NCBI RefSeq assembly: GCF_024655565.1
Contig: NZ_JANKOF010000041.1
Location: 1 to 37,214, forward strand
Direction: 5' to 3'
Length of the DNA: 37,214 bases
Source: Nitratireductor sp. ZSWI3
Lineage (GTDB): Bacteria > Pseudomonadota > Alphaproteobacteria > Rhizobiales > Rhizobiaceae
Of this stretch, positions 23,620 to 32,847 are shown piece after piece. Made by a program: the position numbers and the translations under genes. Numbering within the stretch: position 1 is the stretch's first letter; each line of letters opens with the position of its first letter. The notes under the pieces were generated by a model. That model was given only the letters and a program-made list of their open reading frames with translations, had not been told where the DNA came from and ran no database searches.

Positions 23620-26600
23620 ATGACGAAGGGGCTGACTGACATCTGCGTCCCAGACGCCAGGACGAGAGGCAGGACCTTGCACAAGGGCGTTTGCCTCTCC
23701 CGCGCGCTGACAGCGTCCCTCATGCTGACCACGGCGCTCGTTCCCGCCGCTGCCATTGCCGGTGACGTCCTGCCTTCCGGCGGGGAGTTCACTGCGGGCA
23801 ACGGGACGATTTCGGCGAGCGGCCCGCGGATGGACATCCGCCAGACGACCCAGTCCGGCATCATCAGCTGGAACGGCTTCTCCGTCGGGTCCGGCAATCG
23901 CGTTCATTTCGACAATGGCAACGGCGCCACGCTCAATCGCGTCACCGGAAACGTTTCGAGCCGGATCGACGGCAGCCTCACCGCAACCGGCAGCGTGTTT
24001 CTCGTCAATCCGGCCGGCGTGGTGGTCGGCGGCGGCGGCATGGTCGCCACCGGTGGCTCGTTCGCCGCCTCCACGCACGACGTCACGGATACGGATTTCC
24101 TCAATGGCGGCGGCACGACCTTTTCCGGCACCAGCACGGCCGAGGTGGTGAATGCCGGCACGATCCGCTCCGCCCAGGGTGACATCGCGCTGATCGCCCG
24201 GCGGGTGGAGAACACCGGAACCCTCGAAGCGCCGAACGGCACAGCCGGTCTTGCCGCCGGCTACGAGGTGCTGATGAAGGACAGCGCCGACGCGGACGGG
24301 CTCCTCTCCGTGCAGCTTGGCGGCCCGGACACGGAAGCGGTGAATTCGGGCACGATTGCCGCTGCCAATGCCGAGATCCGCGCCAATGGCGGCAACGTCT
24401 ACGCGCTGGCCGGCAACACCGACGGCGTCGTCAAGGCGACCGGTGTCACCAGTTCCGGCGGGCGCATCTTCCTGACCGCCGGCAGCACGGGCAAGGTCAA
24501 GGTCACCGGCCGGCTGAAAGCCCGGACGCTCCCCAAAACGGCTCCTGTGCCGACCCCCAGACCCGCCACCGAAGGCGGCAGTGTCACTGTGGCCGGTGGC
24601 GATATCGCGATCTCCGGCACGATCGATGTTTCCGCCGAGACGAGCGGGGCCAAGGGCGGCATGGTGACCGCGATTGCATCGTCCGGCATGTCCTTTTCGG
24701 GTACCATCGAGGCGAAAGGCGGGGCCGGCGGCTCAGGGGGCTTCGTCGAGACCTCAGGCGAATCCATTTCCATTGCCGATACGGCCCGGGTGACCACCCT
24801 TGCCGATGGCGGTGAGGCCGGCACCTGGCTGATCGATCCCAACGATCTGACGATCGCGGAAAGCGGCGGCGACATGACGGGCGCCACCATCGCCGCCAAT
24901 CTCGCTGGCGGCAACGTCAAGCTGTCGAGCAACGACGGGGCAACCGACGGCAGTGGCGATATCTTCGTCAATGACGCAATCTCCTGGACCGCGGATACGA
25001 CGCTGACGCTGAACGCGGTCCGCAATGTTGAGATCAATGACACAATCACCGCGACCGGCACCAATGCAGGTCTCGCTCTGACCTATGGCGGCGGCTACAG
25101 TTTTGCCAATGGCGGCAGGATCACGCTCTCCGGTGACAGCGCCAGCCTGAGCTTGAACGGCAACGACTATACTCTGATCCACGACGTCAATGACCTTCAG
25201 GCGATCTCCGGCAGCGGTCTTTATGCGCTTGCGGAGACGATCGATGCGAGCGGAACCACCTCCTGGAATTCCGGTGCAGGGTTCAACCCGATCTCCGGCT
25301 TCAGCGGCACCCTGGCAGGGCTGGGGAATACTATTGACAGCCTGACGATCAACCGCCCTGGTGAGGCAGTGGTTGGCATGTTCTCCTCGACCAGCGGGGG
25401 CTTCCGGGACTTCACCCTGTCCAATGTCTCGATCGTGAGCGGCGGAAGCGTCGGTGCCTTGGCCTATCGCTTTAACGCGGGGCAAGGCGCTAGCAATATT
25501 CATGTCACTGGCACGATCACGTCGCTTGGCGGCGGTGGCCAGGTTGGCGGCCTGGTCGGCTGGAGCGACCAGACCGCCATTTCCAATTCGTCCTCGACGG
25601 CGACGGTGATGGGCTTCGGTGAAGTCGGCGGTCTGGTCGGGCGCTTGCGCGCAGCTTCGATCACCAATTCCTATGCCACCGGCGCCGTTACGGGAACGAC
25701 CGACTATGTCGGCGGGCTCGTCGGCAGCACCTATCAGGGCGGCATGCTGACCAATGTCTATGCCAGCGGCAACGTGACGGGCACCACCAATGTCGGAGGC
25801 CTGGTCGGCGGCGCCATCCTTGCAGGTGCCGTGACCGCGACGAACGCCTATTGGGATGTCGATTCGACGGGGCAGAGCACGAGTTTCGCCGGCACCGGCA
25901 TCGGCAACGCGAATGCTTTCACGCAATCGACCTATTCGGGCTTCGACTTCACCAACACATGGGTGCTGATCGACGGCGAAACGCGGCCGATGCTGCAAAG
26001 CGAATATTCGACCACGATTTTCACGCCCCATCAGCTTCAGCTCATGGCGCTGGATCTGGGTGCCGACTACACGCTGGGCGCCGATCTGGATATGACGGGC
26101 GCGTTCGCCGCCAATAGCGGCGGCTATTATGGTGGCGTCTGGAGTTCTGCCGGCTTCGACCCGATCGGCATATACAGCGCCAATCCCTTCACCGGGAGTC
26201 TCGACGGGCAGGGCCACACGATCTCAGGTCTGACGATCGACCGCCCCGGTGAAGATCATGTCGGATTGTTCGCCGTTACAGAAAACGCCGAGGTCAAGGA
26301 CTTGAACCTGTCCGGCGGCAGCATCATCGGCGACCGGGTTGTCGGTGCTCTGGCCGGAGACTTCAACGGCGGTTCGATCACTTCGGTTTCCTCAGATATT
26401 TCCGTCGAGGGGAGCGAATTCGTCGGCGGCCTGGTGGGGTCGAGCCAGCAGTTCACAGCAATATCGCTTGCGTCTGCGAGCGGTGACGTTTCTGGTTCCG
26501 GTGATGCAGTCGGCGGCCTGATCGGTGCTCTTTTCGACGGTACGCTTTCCCGGTCCTATGCCACCGGCAGTGTTTCCGGCAATAGCCTGGTCGGAGGTCT

Positions 26601-29600
26601 CGTCGGCGCGAACGGTTATGCCAGCGGTGGCGGCACGATCGATCAGTCCTTTGCCACCGGCAATGTCACCGGTTCGGGTTACGGCCTTGGCGGACTGGTC
26701 GGCGGCAACGAAGGTGCAATCTCCAACGCCTACGCAATGGGGAACGTGACCAGCACTGGAGCGTCCTCTGCGACAGGCGGATTTGTAGGGGTGGTCTTCA
26801 GTAGCGCCAGCATCGAAAATGCCTATGCGACCGGAATGGTCACCGGGGCCGCGCCGGTGGGTGGATTTGCCGGCAGCAGTGGTGCCGATGCGTCCGCCAT
26901 AAAGTCGGCCTATTGGAACACCGAGACCAGCGGACAGGCAAATGGGATTGTAGCCGGCGGCGGAGATATCACCGGCCTGACGACCGCCGGGCTGCAGGGC
27001 GTTTTGCCATCGGGTTTCTCCAACGCCGTGTGGGGCACCGGCACCAATCTCTATCCTTATTTCAACTGGCTCTATCCCACCGGTGCAAGCGCCGTTTCCG
27101 GCTTCGCCTATAGCGACGGCGGCACGACAGCGCTCACCGGCGCCGAGATCGGCATTGTTTCAGGTGGTTCGTTCCTCGGCAGCACGGGCACGGGCGCCAA
27201 TGGCTATTACTACTATCTCGCCCTGCCTGGCGCGCTCGATGCCTCCGGCGCGCTCACCTATCTGGATGGCGGGAGCACACAGAGCGCAACCTATTCCGAC
27301 AGGCTGACCGCATCCGGAATCTCGGGCGCGGATATCTGGGGCAACACCTTCCGGATCGAGACGGACGCCGCCGATCTAAACAGCGTTTCGACGGCCTTGG
27401 ACACGACGATCGGCTCGTTCAGCGACAGCGATCTCGATTTCATAAACAACATCCCGGGCAGTGCTCTCAGATCGGACGGCAACGGCAAAAGCCTCGATAT
27501 CGATCTCGACGCCAGCTCCGACTTCTCGCTCAACCAGAGCATGTATGCCGGCGGCGGCCTGACGGTTTCAACGGACGGCACGTTCTCCGTTGGCGAGAAT
27601 CTGATGACCCTCTGGGCCATCGGTGGCGATCTGACCGTGAACGGGGATCTTGCCTGGGCGAATTCCAACCAGCTCAATCTCTACAACGACAAAAGCAATT
27701 CCTCGATCACGATCAACGGATCGGTCACCGCTGCAAACGGCAAGCTGCGCATCGACCGGACAGGCAGCGCCACGAATGTTTCCTCCACGGCGACCGGGGA
27801 CATCTCTGTCGGTCTCTTCAGAACGGATACGAACTGGTCGCAGGTGGGCAGCAGCCTCCCAGACTTTTATGCAGGTGATTTTTCCCTGCCGGACAATGGT
27901 CAGTTCCTGAGGGCGCTCGGCGGCGATGGCAGCGAGGCCGATCCCTATCGGATCTTCGATCTCTATGGCTTGCAGGGCATTACGGCTCGGTATGCGTGGA
28001 GCGCCAACTATGGCGTGAATTATCAGCTCGTCGCCGATATCGATGCCTCAGGCACCCGCAACTGGAACAGCGGTGCCGGCTTCGCTCCGGTCCTTCTGGG
28101 AGGGAGCCTGGACGGAAACGGACACACGATCGACGGGCTCTTCATCAACCGGCCCGATAGTTGGGCCGGTCTTATTTCCTATTGGAGCGACAGGGCCCTG
28201 AGTGGTGCGCCGGACGTCGAGATCAAGGATCTGAGCATCACCAATGCCGACGTCACGGGAAGTTCCGCCGGGATTGTCTTTGCGCATCAAAGCGCCGGGT
28301 ACCAGGCCGCACACAATCTGTCGAACATCTTCGTTAGCGGCTCCGTGACCTCCACACGCGGTTCGGTCGGCGGTATAGCGGCGTCGGTTTGGGGCAATTT
28401 TGACGGCCATGGCGGTCTGTCGACGATCAGCAATGTTCATGCGGATGTGTCGGTGACCGCGTTGTCGGGCTTTCAGGCCGGTGGATTGTTTGGCACCGGC
28501 AATGAATATGTCACGATCCTGGATTCCAGCGCGACGGGAACCATAGATGGCGCCTATGACGCGGGCGGACTGATCGGGGACACTTACGATCACGTGACGA
28601 TCAGGAACAGCTATTCCACGGTAACGGTCACCGGCAGCAGCAGTCTGGCTGGCGGACTGGTGGGCTCTGCATCCAGCGGCCTTGAAATATCCAACTCCTT
28701 CAATGCAGGGAATGTGAGCGGCCAAACGGCCGGCGGGCTTGTTGGCTATGGCTCCGATATCCGGATTTTCGACGCCTATTCGTCCGGCGCCGTGACGGCC
28801 ACGGGAGCCAGCGGTTCTGCCGGCGGCATCGTCGGCTATGCGGACAGAGGTGTCGATATACGGACCTCCTATGCAACGGGTGCAGTGACCGGCGCCACGG
28901 CGGGCGGCCTTGTCGGCGCCATGTCAGCGGCGAGCAACAGCATCGCCAACAGTGTTTGGGATGTCGAGACGACCGGCCAGTCGCTCGCGGCCGGTAACGC
29001 CGGCTCGGGCACTCTCACCAACGTTGATGGCGCCACCAGCGCCGAGATGAAGCAGCTTTCGACCTTCATCGACCACGGCTTCGACGTCGATGACGAGGGC
29101 GCCACGGGTGCGGCCTGGCGCATCTATGAGGGCTATACAGCTCCGCTGCTGCGCAGCTTCATGACCGGGCTGACGGTGACGGGGGGCAACAGCACCAGAA
29201 CCTATGACGGCAGCGCCACAAGCTCGGATGTCGGCACGCTCGTCTACGGCTCGCCCTATGACAGCGCCCTGATCTTCGGCACAGCCGGCTATCTGGCTGC
29301 CAACGCGGATGCGGGCGTCTACACCGGCGGCGATCTGACCCTGAGCGGTCTGTATTCAAGTCAGTTCGGCTATGACCTGACGCTTGTCTCGGGCTCTCTC
29401 GCCATCACGCCGAAGGCGCTCACCGTTTCGGTCGACGCCGACAGCAAGATCTATGACGGCACCACCGCAGCAACCGGCAGCTTCGGAAGTCTTTCCGGTC
29501 TCATCGGCGGCGATGTGGTGAATGTGTCCGGCAGCGCCAGCTTTGCCTTCTCGGATAAGAACGTCGGCACGGGCAAGACGGTCACCGTCTCCGGCCTTGG

Positions 29601-30843
29601 CCTGACCGGCGTGGATGCGGGCAACTACACGCTGTCTTCCACCGCCACAACCACGGCGAACATCACGCCGAAAGCCCTGACGGTCACCGCCTTGGCCAAC
29701 GACAAGGTCTACGACGGCACGACGGCAGGCACCGGCTCCATCGGGGCTTTGAGCGGCCTCGTCAGTGGCGACATGGTGGCGGTGTCCGGCGGCAGCTTTG
29801 CCTTCTCGGACAAGAACGTCGGCACGGGCAAGGCCGTCACTGTCACCGGCATCGGCCTGACCGGTGCGGATGCGGGCAACTACACGCTGTCTTCCACCGC
29901 CACAACCACGGCGAACATCACGCCGAAAGCCCTGACGGTCACCGCCTTGGCCAACGACAAGGTCTACGACGGCACGACGGCAGGCACCGGCTCCATCGGG
30001 GCTTTGAGCGGCCTCGTCAGTGGCGACATGGTGGCGGTGTCCGGCGGCAGCTTTGCCTTCGCCGACAAGAACGTCGGCACCGGCAAGACGGTCACCGTCT
30101 CCGGTCTCGGCCTGACCGGCGCGGATGCGGGCAACTACACGATTGCTTCGACTGCGACCTCCAGCGCCGACATTACGCCGGCGACCCTGTGGGTGGCGGC
30201 AAATGCGGGGAGCATGACCTATGGGGACGGCGCGCCGACCCTTGGTTATACCTATGGCGGACTGGTCGGTGGCGACGATGCGTCGGTGCTCGCCGGAGCC
30301 CTGACCAGCAGCGCGGCCTCCACCAGCAATGTCGGCAGCTATGGTATCACGCAGGGTTCGCTATCGGCCGGCGGCAATTACCAGATCGCCTTTATCGGGG
30401 CGAACGTGACGGTCATGAGACGGGCGGTAACGGTGCAGGCGGACGATCTGCAACGGGATATCAACGAGGCCAATCCCGCGTTGACCTACACCATCGTGTC
30501 CGGAACTCTCGTGAATGGCGATCAGTTAAGCGGCAACCTTTCGACAGTGGCGGACGCCAACTCGCCGGCCGGCACATATGACATCGACCAGGGTTCGCTG
30601 GCGTTGTCGGCCAATTACGAGCTGACCTATCTTGGCGGCGTTCTGACGATCCTCGATGAGCCTGGTGTGCCGACACCAACCGTCCAGCCGCAAACATTCG
30701 AGTCCTCGCCCCCTCTGCCTGTCGAGGCAGGTGATGGAACGACCGACACCTGCGAGCCGGTGATCGTTCGCGAGAATGGCCCGATAGCCGTTCATCCATG
30801 CAACCGAACTTACGGCGCATGGCTCAGCGCCGTGGTGGAATGA
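23620..30843 (+). CDS. Two-partner-secretion filamentous haemagglutinin-like adhesin (TpsA)
   Basis: A 2407-residue exoprotein with a long signal peptide (extended N-region, hydrophobic core 29-45, cleavage near AIA at 47). The TPS secretion domain (about 48-300) has the VNPAG motif at 129-133 where TpsA proteins carry NPNG/NPAG. Then come three cassettes, each with a TIxxLxIxRP-type segment followed by GLUG repeats (VGGLVG): nt about 25170-25900, 26020-26940 and 27960-28990. Each ends in a YWDVDSTGQ-like signature. Three YDGTT (YDG) repeats follow at about 29400-30180, then two MBG-like domains. The C-terminus has Cys2378 and Cys2394, the only cysteines I find in the mature chain. Export should be by the TpsB encoded with a 4-base overlap. 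GGAGGG lies upstream at 23603-23608. Confidence 0.93.
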   Translation: MTKGLTDICVPDARTRGRTLHKGVCLSRALTASLMLTTALVPAAAIAGDVLPSGGEFTAGNGTISASGPRMDIRQTTQSGIISWNGFSVGSGNRVHFDNGNGATLNRVTGNVSSRIDGSLTATGSVFLVNPAGVVVGGGGMVATGGSFAASTHDVTDTDFLNGGGTTFSGTSTAEVVNAGTIRSAQGDIALIARRVENTGTLEAPNGTAGLAAGYEVLMKDSADADGLLSVQLGGPDTEAVNSGTIAAANAEIRANGGNVYALAGNTDGVVKATGVTSSGGRIFLTAGSTGKVKVTGRLKARTLPKTAPVPTPRPATEGGSVTVAGGDIAISGTIDVSAETSGAKGGMVTAIASSGMSFSGTIEAKGGAGGSGGFVETSGESISIADTARVTTLADGGEAGTWLIDPNDLTIAESGGDMTGATIAANLAGGNVKLSSNDGATDGSGDIFVNDAISWTADTTLTLNAVRNVEINDTITATGTNAGLALTYGGGYSFANGGRITLSGDSASLSLNGNDYTLIHDVNDLQAISGSGLYALAETIDASGTTSWNSGAGFNPISGFSGTLAGLGNTIDSLTINRPGEAVVGMFSSTSGGFRDFTLSNVSIVSGGSVGALAYRFNAGQGASNIHVTGTITSLGGGGQVGGLVGWSDQTAISNSSSTATVMGFGEVGGLVGRLRAASITNSYATGAVTGTTDYVGGLVGSTYQGGMLTNVYASGNVTGTTNVGGLVGGAILAGAVTATNAYWDVDSTGQSTSFAGTGIGNANAFTQSTYSGFDFTNTWVLIDGETRPMLQSEYSTTIFTPHQLQLMALDLGADYTLGADLDMTGAFAANSGGYYGGVWSSAGFDPIGIYSANPFTGSLDGQGHTISGLTIDRPGEDHVGLFAVTENAEVKDLNLSGGSIIGDRVVGALAGDFNGGSITSVSSDISVEGSEFVGGLVGSSQQFTAISLASASGDVSGSGDAVGGLIGALFDGTLSRSYATGSVSGNSLVGGLVGANGYASGGGTIDQSFATGNVTGSGYGLGGLVGGNEGAISNAYAMGNVTSTGASSATGGFVGVVFSSASIENAYATGMVTGAAPVGGFAGSSGADASAIKSAYWNTETSGQANGIVAGGGDITGLTTAGLQGVLPSGFSNAVWGTGTNLYPYFNWLYPTGASAVSGFAYSDGGTTALTGAEIGIVSGGSFLGSTGTGANGYYYYLALPGALDASGALTYLDGGSTQSATYSDRLTASGISGADIWGNTFRIETDAADLNSVSTALDTTIGSFSDSDLDFINNIPGSALRSDGNGKSLDIDLDASSDFSLNQSMYAGGGLTVSTDGTFSVGENLMTLWAIGGDLTVNGDLAWANSNQLNLYNDKSNSSITINGSVTAANGKLRIDRTGSATNVSSTATGDISVGLFRTDTNWSQVGSSLPDFYAGDFSLPDNGQFLRALGGDGSEADPYRIFDLYGLQGITARYAWSANYGVNYQLVADIDASGTRNWNSGAGFAPVLLGGSLDGNGHTIDGLFINRPDSWAGLISYWSDRALSGAPDVEIKDLSITNADVTGSSAGIVFAHQSAGYQAAHNLSNIFVSGSVTSTRGSVGGIAASVWGNFDGHGGLSTISNVHADVSVTALSGFQAGGLFGTGNEYVTILDSSATGTIDGAYDAGGLIGDTYDHVTIRNSYSTVTVTGSSSLAGGLVGSASSGLEISNSFNAGNVSGQTAGGLVGYGSDIRIFDAYSSGAVTATGASGSAGGIVGYADRGVDIRTSYATGAVTGATAGGLVGAMSAASNSIANSVWDVETTGQSLAAGNAGSGTLTNVDGATSAEMKQLSTFIDHGFDVDDEGATGAAWRIYEGYTAPLLRSFMTGLTVTGGNSTRTYDGSATSSDVGTLVYGSPYDSALIFGTAGYLAANADAGVYTGGDLTLSGLYSSQFGYDLTLVSGSLAITPKALTVSVDADSKIYDGTTAATGSFGSLSGLIGGDVVNVSGSASFAFSDKNVGTGKTVTVSGLGLTGVDAGNYTLSSTATTTANITPKALTVTALANDKVYDGTTAGTGSIGALSGLVSGDMVAVSGGSFAFSDKNVGTGKAVTVTGIGLTGADAGNYTLSSTATTTANITPKALTVTALANDKVYDGTTAGTGSIGALSGLVSGDMVAVSGGSFAFADKNVGTGKTVTVSGLGLTGADAGNYTIASTATSSADITPATLWVAANAGSMTYGDGAPTLGYTYGGLVGGDDASVLAGALTSSAASTSNVGSYGITQGSLSAGGNYQIAFIGANVTVMRRAVTVQADDLQRDINEANPALTYTIVSGTLVNGDQLSGNLSTVADANSPAGTYDIDQGSLALSANYELTYLGGVLTILDEPGVPTPTVQPQTFESSPPLPVEAGDGTTDTCEPVIVRENGPIAVHPCNRTYGAWLSAVVE
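29613..30060 (+). repeat. 255-bp in-frame tandem repeat in tpsA (YDG domains)
   Basis: Bases 29613-29805 and 29868-30060 are identical over 193 bp with a 255-bp (85-codon) offset. A more diverged copy precedes them from about 29410. Near-perfect identity at synonymous sites shows recent duplication or gene conversion, and such repeats can change copy number by recombination. Confidence 0.9.
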
Positions 30844-32633
30844 TCATGGTGCCAAAGATACTGAGCCGCCGGCACGTGACGCTTCCTGCCGCGCTGACCG
30901 CGGGTATCCTGCTCTGTCATCCGGCTGCGCTGGCGCAATCGGCCATCGAGCGGAACCTGCCACGCGTCACGCCCGGGGAGCCGGTGTCTCTTGGCGTGGA
31001 CGCGCAGGAATTCGGTGCGACAGACACGACGCCCCTCGGTGTCGATCTCGCCGGGGTCTTTCTGATCGGTGAGAACGATACGGTTGCCGCCGCGCCGCCC
31101 AAAGGCATCGGGGGACGGGTCGGGATCATCGAACGGCAGGCAGCCGAGGCCGCCTTGCGCCCGTTCATCGGCGAGCCGTTGACCCTGGCGCTCGCGGGCC
31201 AGATCCAGGCGTCGATAGCCCGGGCCTACAAGGATGCGGGCTACCCGTTCGTCTCCGTCACCCTGCCGCCGCAGGAGATCACCAGCGGCGTGCTGCAGGT
31301 CCGCGTCATCGAATTCCGCACCGGCCAGGTGAAGGTCGGCGGCGTCGCCCCGGAGGAAGCCGAGAGCATCAGGAACGGGTTGCGCGCCGTTCCGGGAGAC
31401 AGGATCGATGCGCACGCTCTGGAAGAGGATCTGAACTGGCTGAACCGCTCCCCCTACCGGCGCGCGGAGGGGGTCTTTCGCCCCGGCGAGGAGGCCGCGC
31501 TCAGCAATCTCGACGTCACGATCAGGGCGCAAAAACCCTGGAATGTCTTTGCAGGCTGGTCGAATTCGGGCTCAGGGGACACCGGGCGGGACCGCTATTT
31601 CCTGGGGGGCAACGCGCGCCTGCCCCTGCCGGGAGGGCCCTGGATTTCCTATCAGATGACGGCGAGTGATGACATCTGGAGCGATCCGGGGATCGTCATC
31701 CCTCGGAAGGGGGAATATTCGGGCTATATCAGCCATGCCGGCAGGATCACCATCCCGACCTTTGCCCGGCAAAGCCTGGAAATCGCGCCGGCCCTGGTCG
31801 CCACCAGCGAACGGCCGAACCGCTTCTTCACCATCGAGAACACAACGTTCGAGCTGCCCGTGATCTATCGCTCGGCGGTCTCCAACATCCTGCCGGGACG
31901 CTATTGGGGTGATGTCTATGGCGGCGTCGAGTTCAAGCGCCTTGAGCGGAGCACACTGTTCTATGGCGTGCCGATTGCGGAAGGCAGCGCCGAGCTTTTC
32001 CAACTGGTCCTGGGCTGGAGCGGAAACTTTCAGGACCGCTGGGGGAAAACGGCCGTGGACGTGCGGCTCAAGGCCAATCCGGGTGGCATTCTCCACGGCA
32101 ATGACGCGGCCAGCTGGCAGTCGTTCTCCAACGGCAGGATCGATGATCTCAGCTATGCCTATGTCGCCATGGATGTGACCCGCGCCACGCCTTTACCGGC
32201 GCGTCTTTCCTGGATGTCCTCGATCTCGGCAACCCTTGCCGCCGAGGCGCTGCCGGATACGGAGCGCGTTTCGCTCGGCGGGCGTTATGCGGTGCGCGGT
32301 TACAATTACGACGACGTCAGCGTGGACAGCGGCATCATTTGGCGCAACGAGCTGCGCTTGCCGAGCTTCTCGCTGCTCGGGAACCGGGCCGCCGGCGACT
32401 GGCTTCCGCCCGTGCAGGACAGCTTCTCGCCCTATCTTTTCGCCGATCTCGGATTCGGGCGTGATCACACCACGGATCGCAACACGACGCTGGGCGGACT
32501 GGGGGCAGGCTTCGACTACACCATCGCCGACACCTTCACGGCCAGTGTCTTCGCCGGTGTCGCACTCGACGACGCCGGCTACACGAAAGCCGGTGACTGG
32601 AATATCCAGGGCATGGTAACCGCGCGGTTCTAG
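30840..32633 (+). CDS. TpsB outer-membrane transporter (ShlB/FhaC/HecB family)
   Basis: A 597-residue Omp85-superfamily transporter. The signal peptide runs to about residue 32 (HPAALA). A Pro-rich linker and POTRA domains follow; the ShlB-type POTRA is visible at about 70-160, with AYKDAGYPFVSVTLPPQEI and GVLQVRVIE. The rest is a 16-strand barrel with the VRGY motif (about residue 485) that lies at the tip of the pore loop, and a C-terminal Phe typical of outer-membrane proteins. The ATG at 30840 overlaps the tpsA stop (ATGA); the earlier in-frame ATG at 30798 lies deep in tpsA. It recognises the TPS domain of the adhesin and translocates it to the surface. Confidence 0.94.
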   Translation: MIMVPKILSRRHVTLPAALTAGILLCHPAALAQSAIERNLPRVTPGEPVSLGVDAQEFGATDTTPLGVDLAGVFLIGENDTVAAAPPKGIGGRVGIIERQAAEAALRPFIGEPLTLALAGQIQASIARAYKDAGYPFVSVTLPPQEITSGVLQVRVIEFRTGQVKVGGVAPEEAESIRNGLRAVPGDRIDAHALEEDLNWLNRSPYRRAEGVFRPGEEAALSNLDVTIRAQKPWNVFAGWSNSGSGDTGRDRYFLGGNARLPLPGGPWISYQMTASDDIWSDPGIVIPRKGEYSGYISHAGRITIPTFARQSLEIAPALVATSERPNRFFTIENTTFELPVIYRSAVSNILPGRYWGDVYGGVEFKRLERSTLFYGVPIAEGSAELFQLVLGWSGNFQDRWGKTAVDVRLKANPGGILHGNDAASWQSFSNGRIDDLSYAYVAMDVTRATPLPARLSWMSSISATLAAEALPDTERVSLGGRYAVRGYNYDDVSVDSGIIWRNELRLPSFSLLGNRAAGDWLPPVQDSFSPYLFADLGFGRDHTTDRNTTLGGLGAGFDYTIADTFTASVFAGVALDDAGYTKAGDWNIQGMVTARF

Positions 32634-32635
32634 AT

Positions 32636-32733
32636 CGGTTCATCGTTTCATGGAAACGCTTTCCCGATCTATCTTCTTTGTTTTTCCGCATTTATGCGGT
32701 CGTCAGGTGATTCCACCTGACTGCAAAATGCTC
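32636..32733 (-). repeat. RIME-like palindromic intergenic element, copy 2
   Basis: Reverse-complement relative of 11761-11858. Hairpins visible here are CGTTTC/GAAACG (32644-32658), CCGCAT/ATGCGG (32686-32699) and GTCAGGTG/CACCTGAC (32702-32721). It begins 3 bp after the tpsB stop, between convergent genes, so it probably also serves as terminator for tpsAB. Confidence 0.75.
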
Positions 32734-32847
32734 TAGATTTCCGTCAGCCTCGAACAATCGCGGCCGGCGGATCGGGACGCGCCGGAACGGCGTCGCCTTT
32801 GAACAGTTATGACAGTCAGGCGATCATGTGGTCGAAGATCGCAGTCG

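Noticed and set aside
24754-26217. Minus-strand ORF of 487 codons inside tpsA
   Set aside because: A shadow of the repetitive adhesin sequence; the repetitive composition keeps the frame open.
29410-30180. Regular repeats considered as a CRISPR array
   Set aside because: The units are 255 bp, in frame and protein-coding (YDG domains), with no short repeat-spacer pattern.
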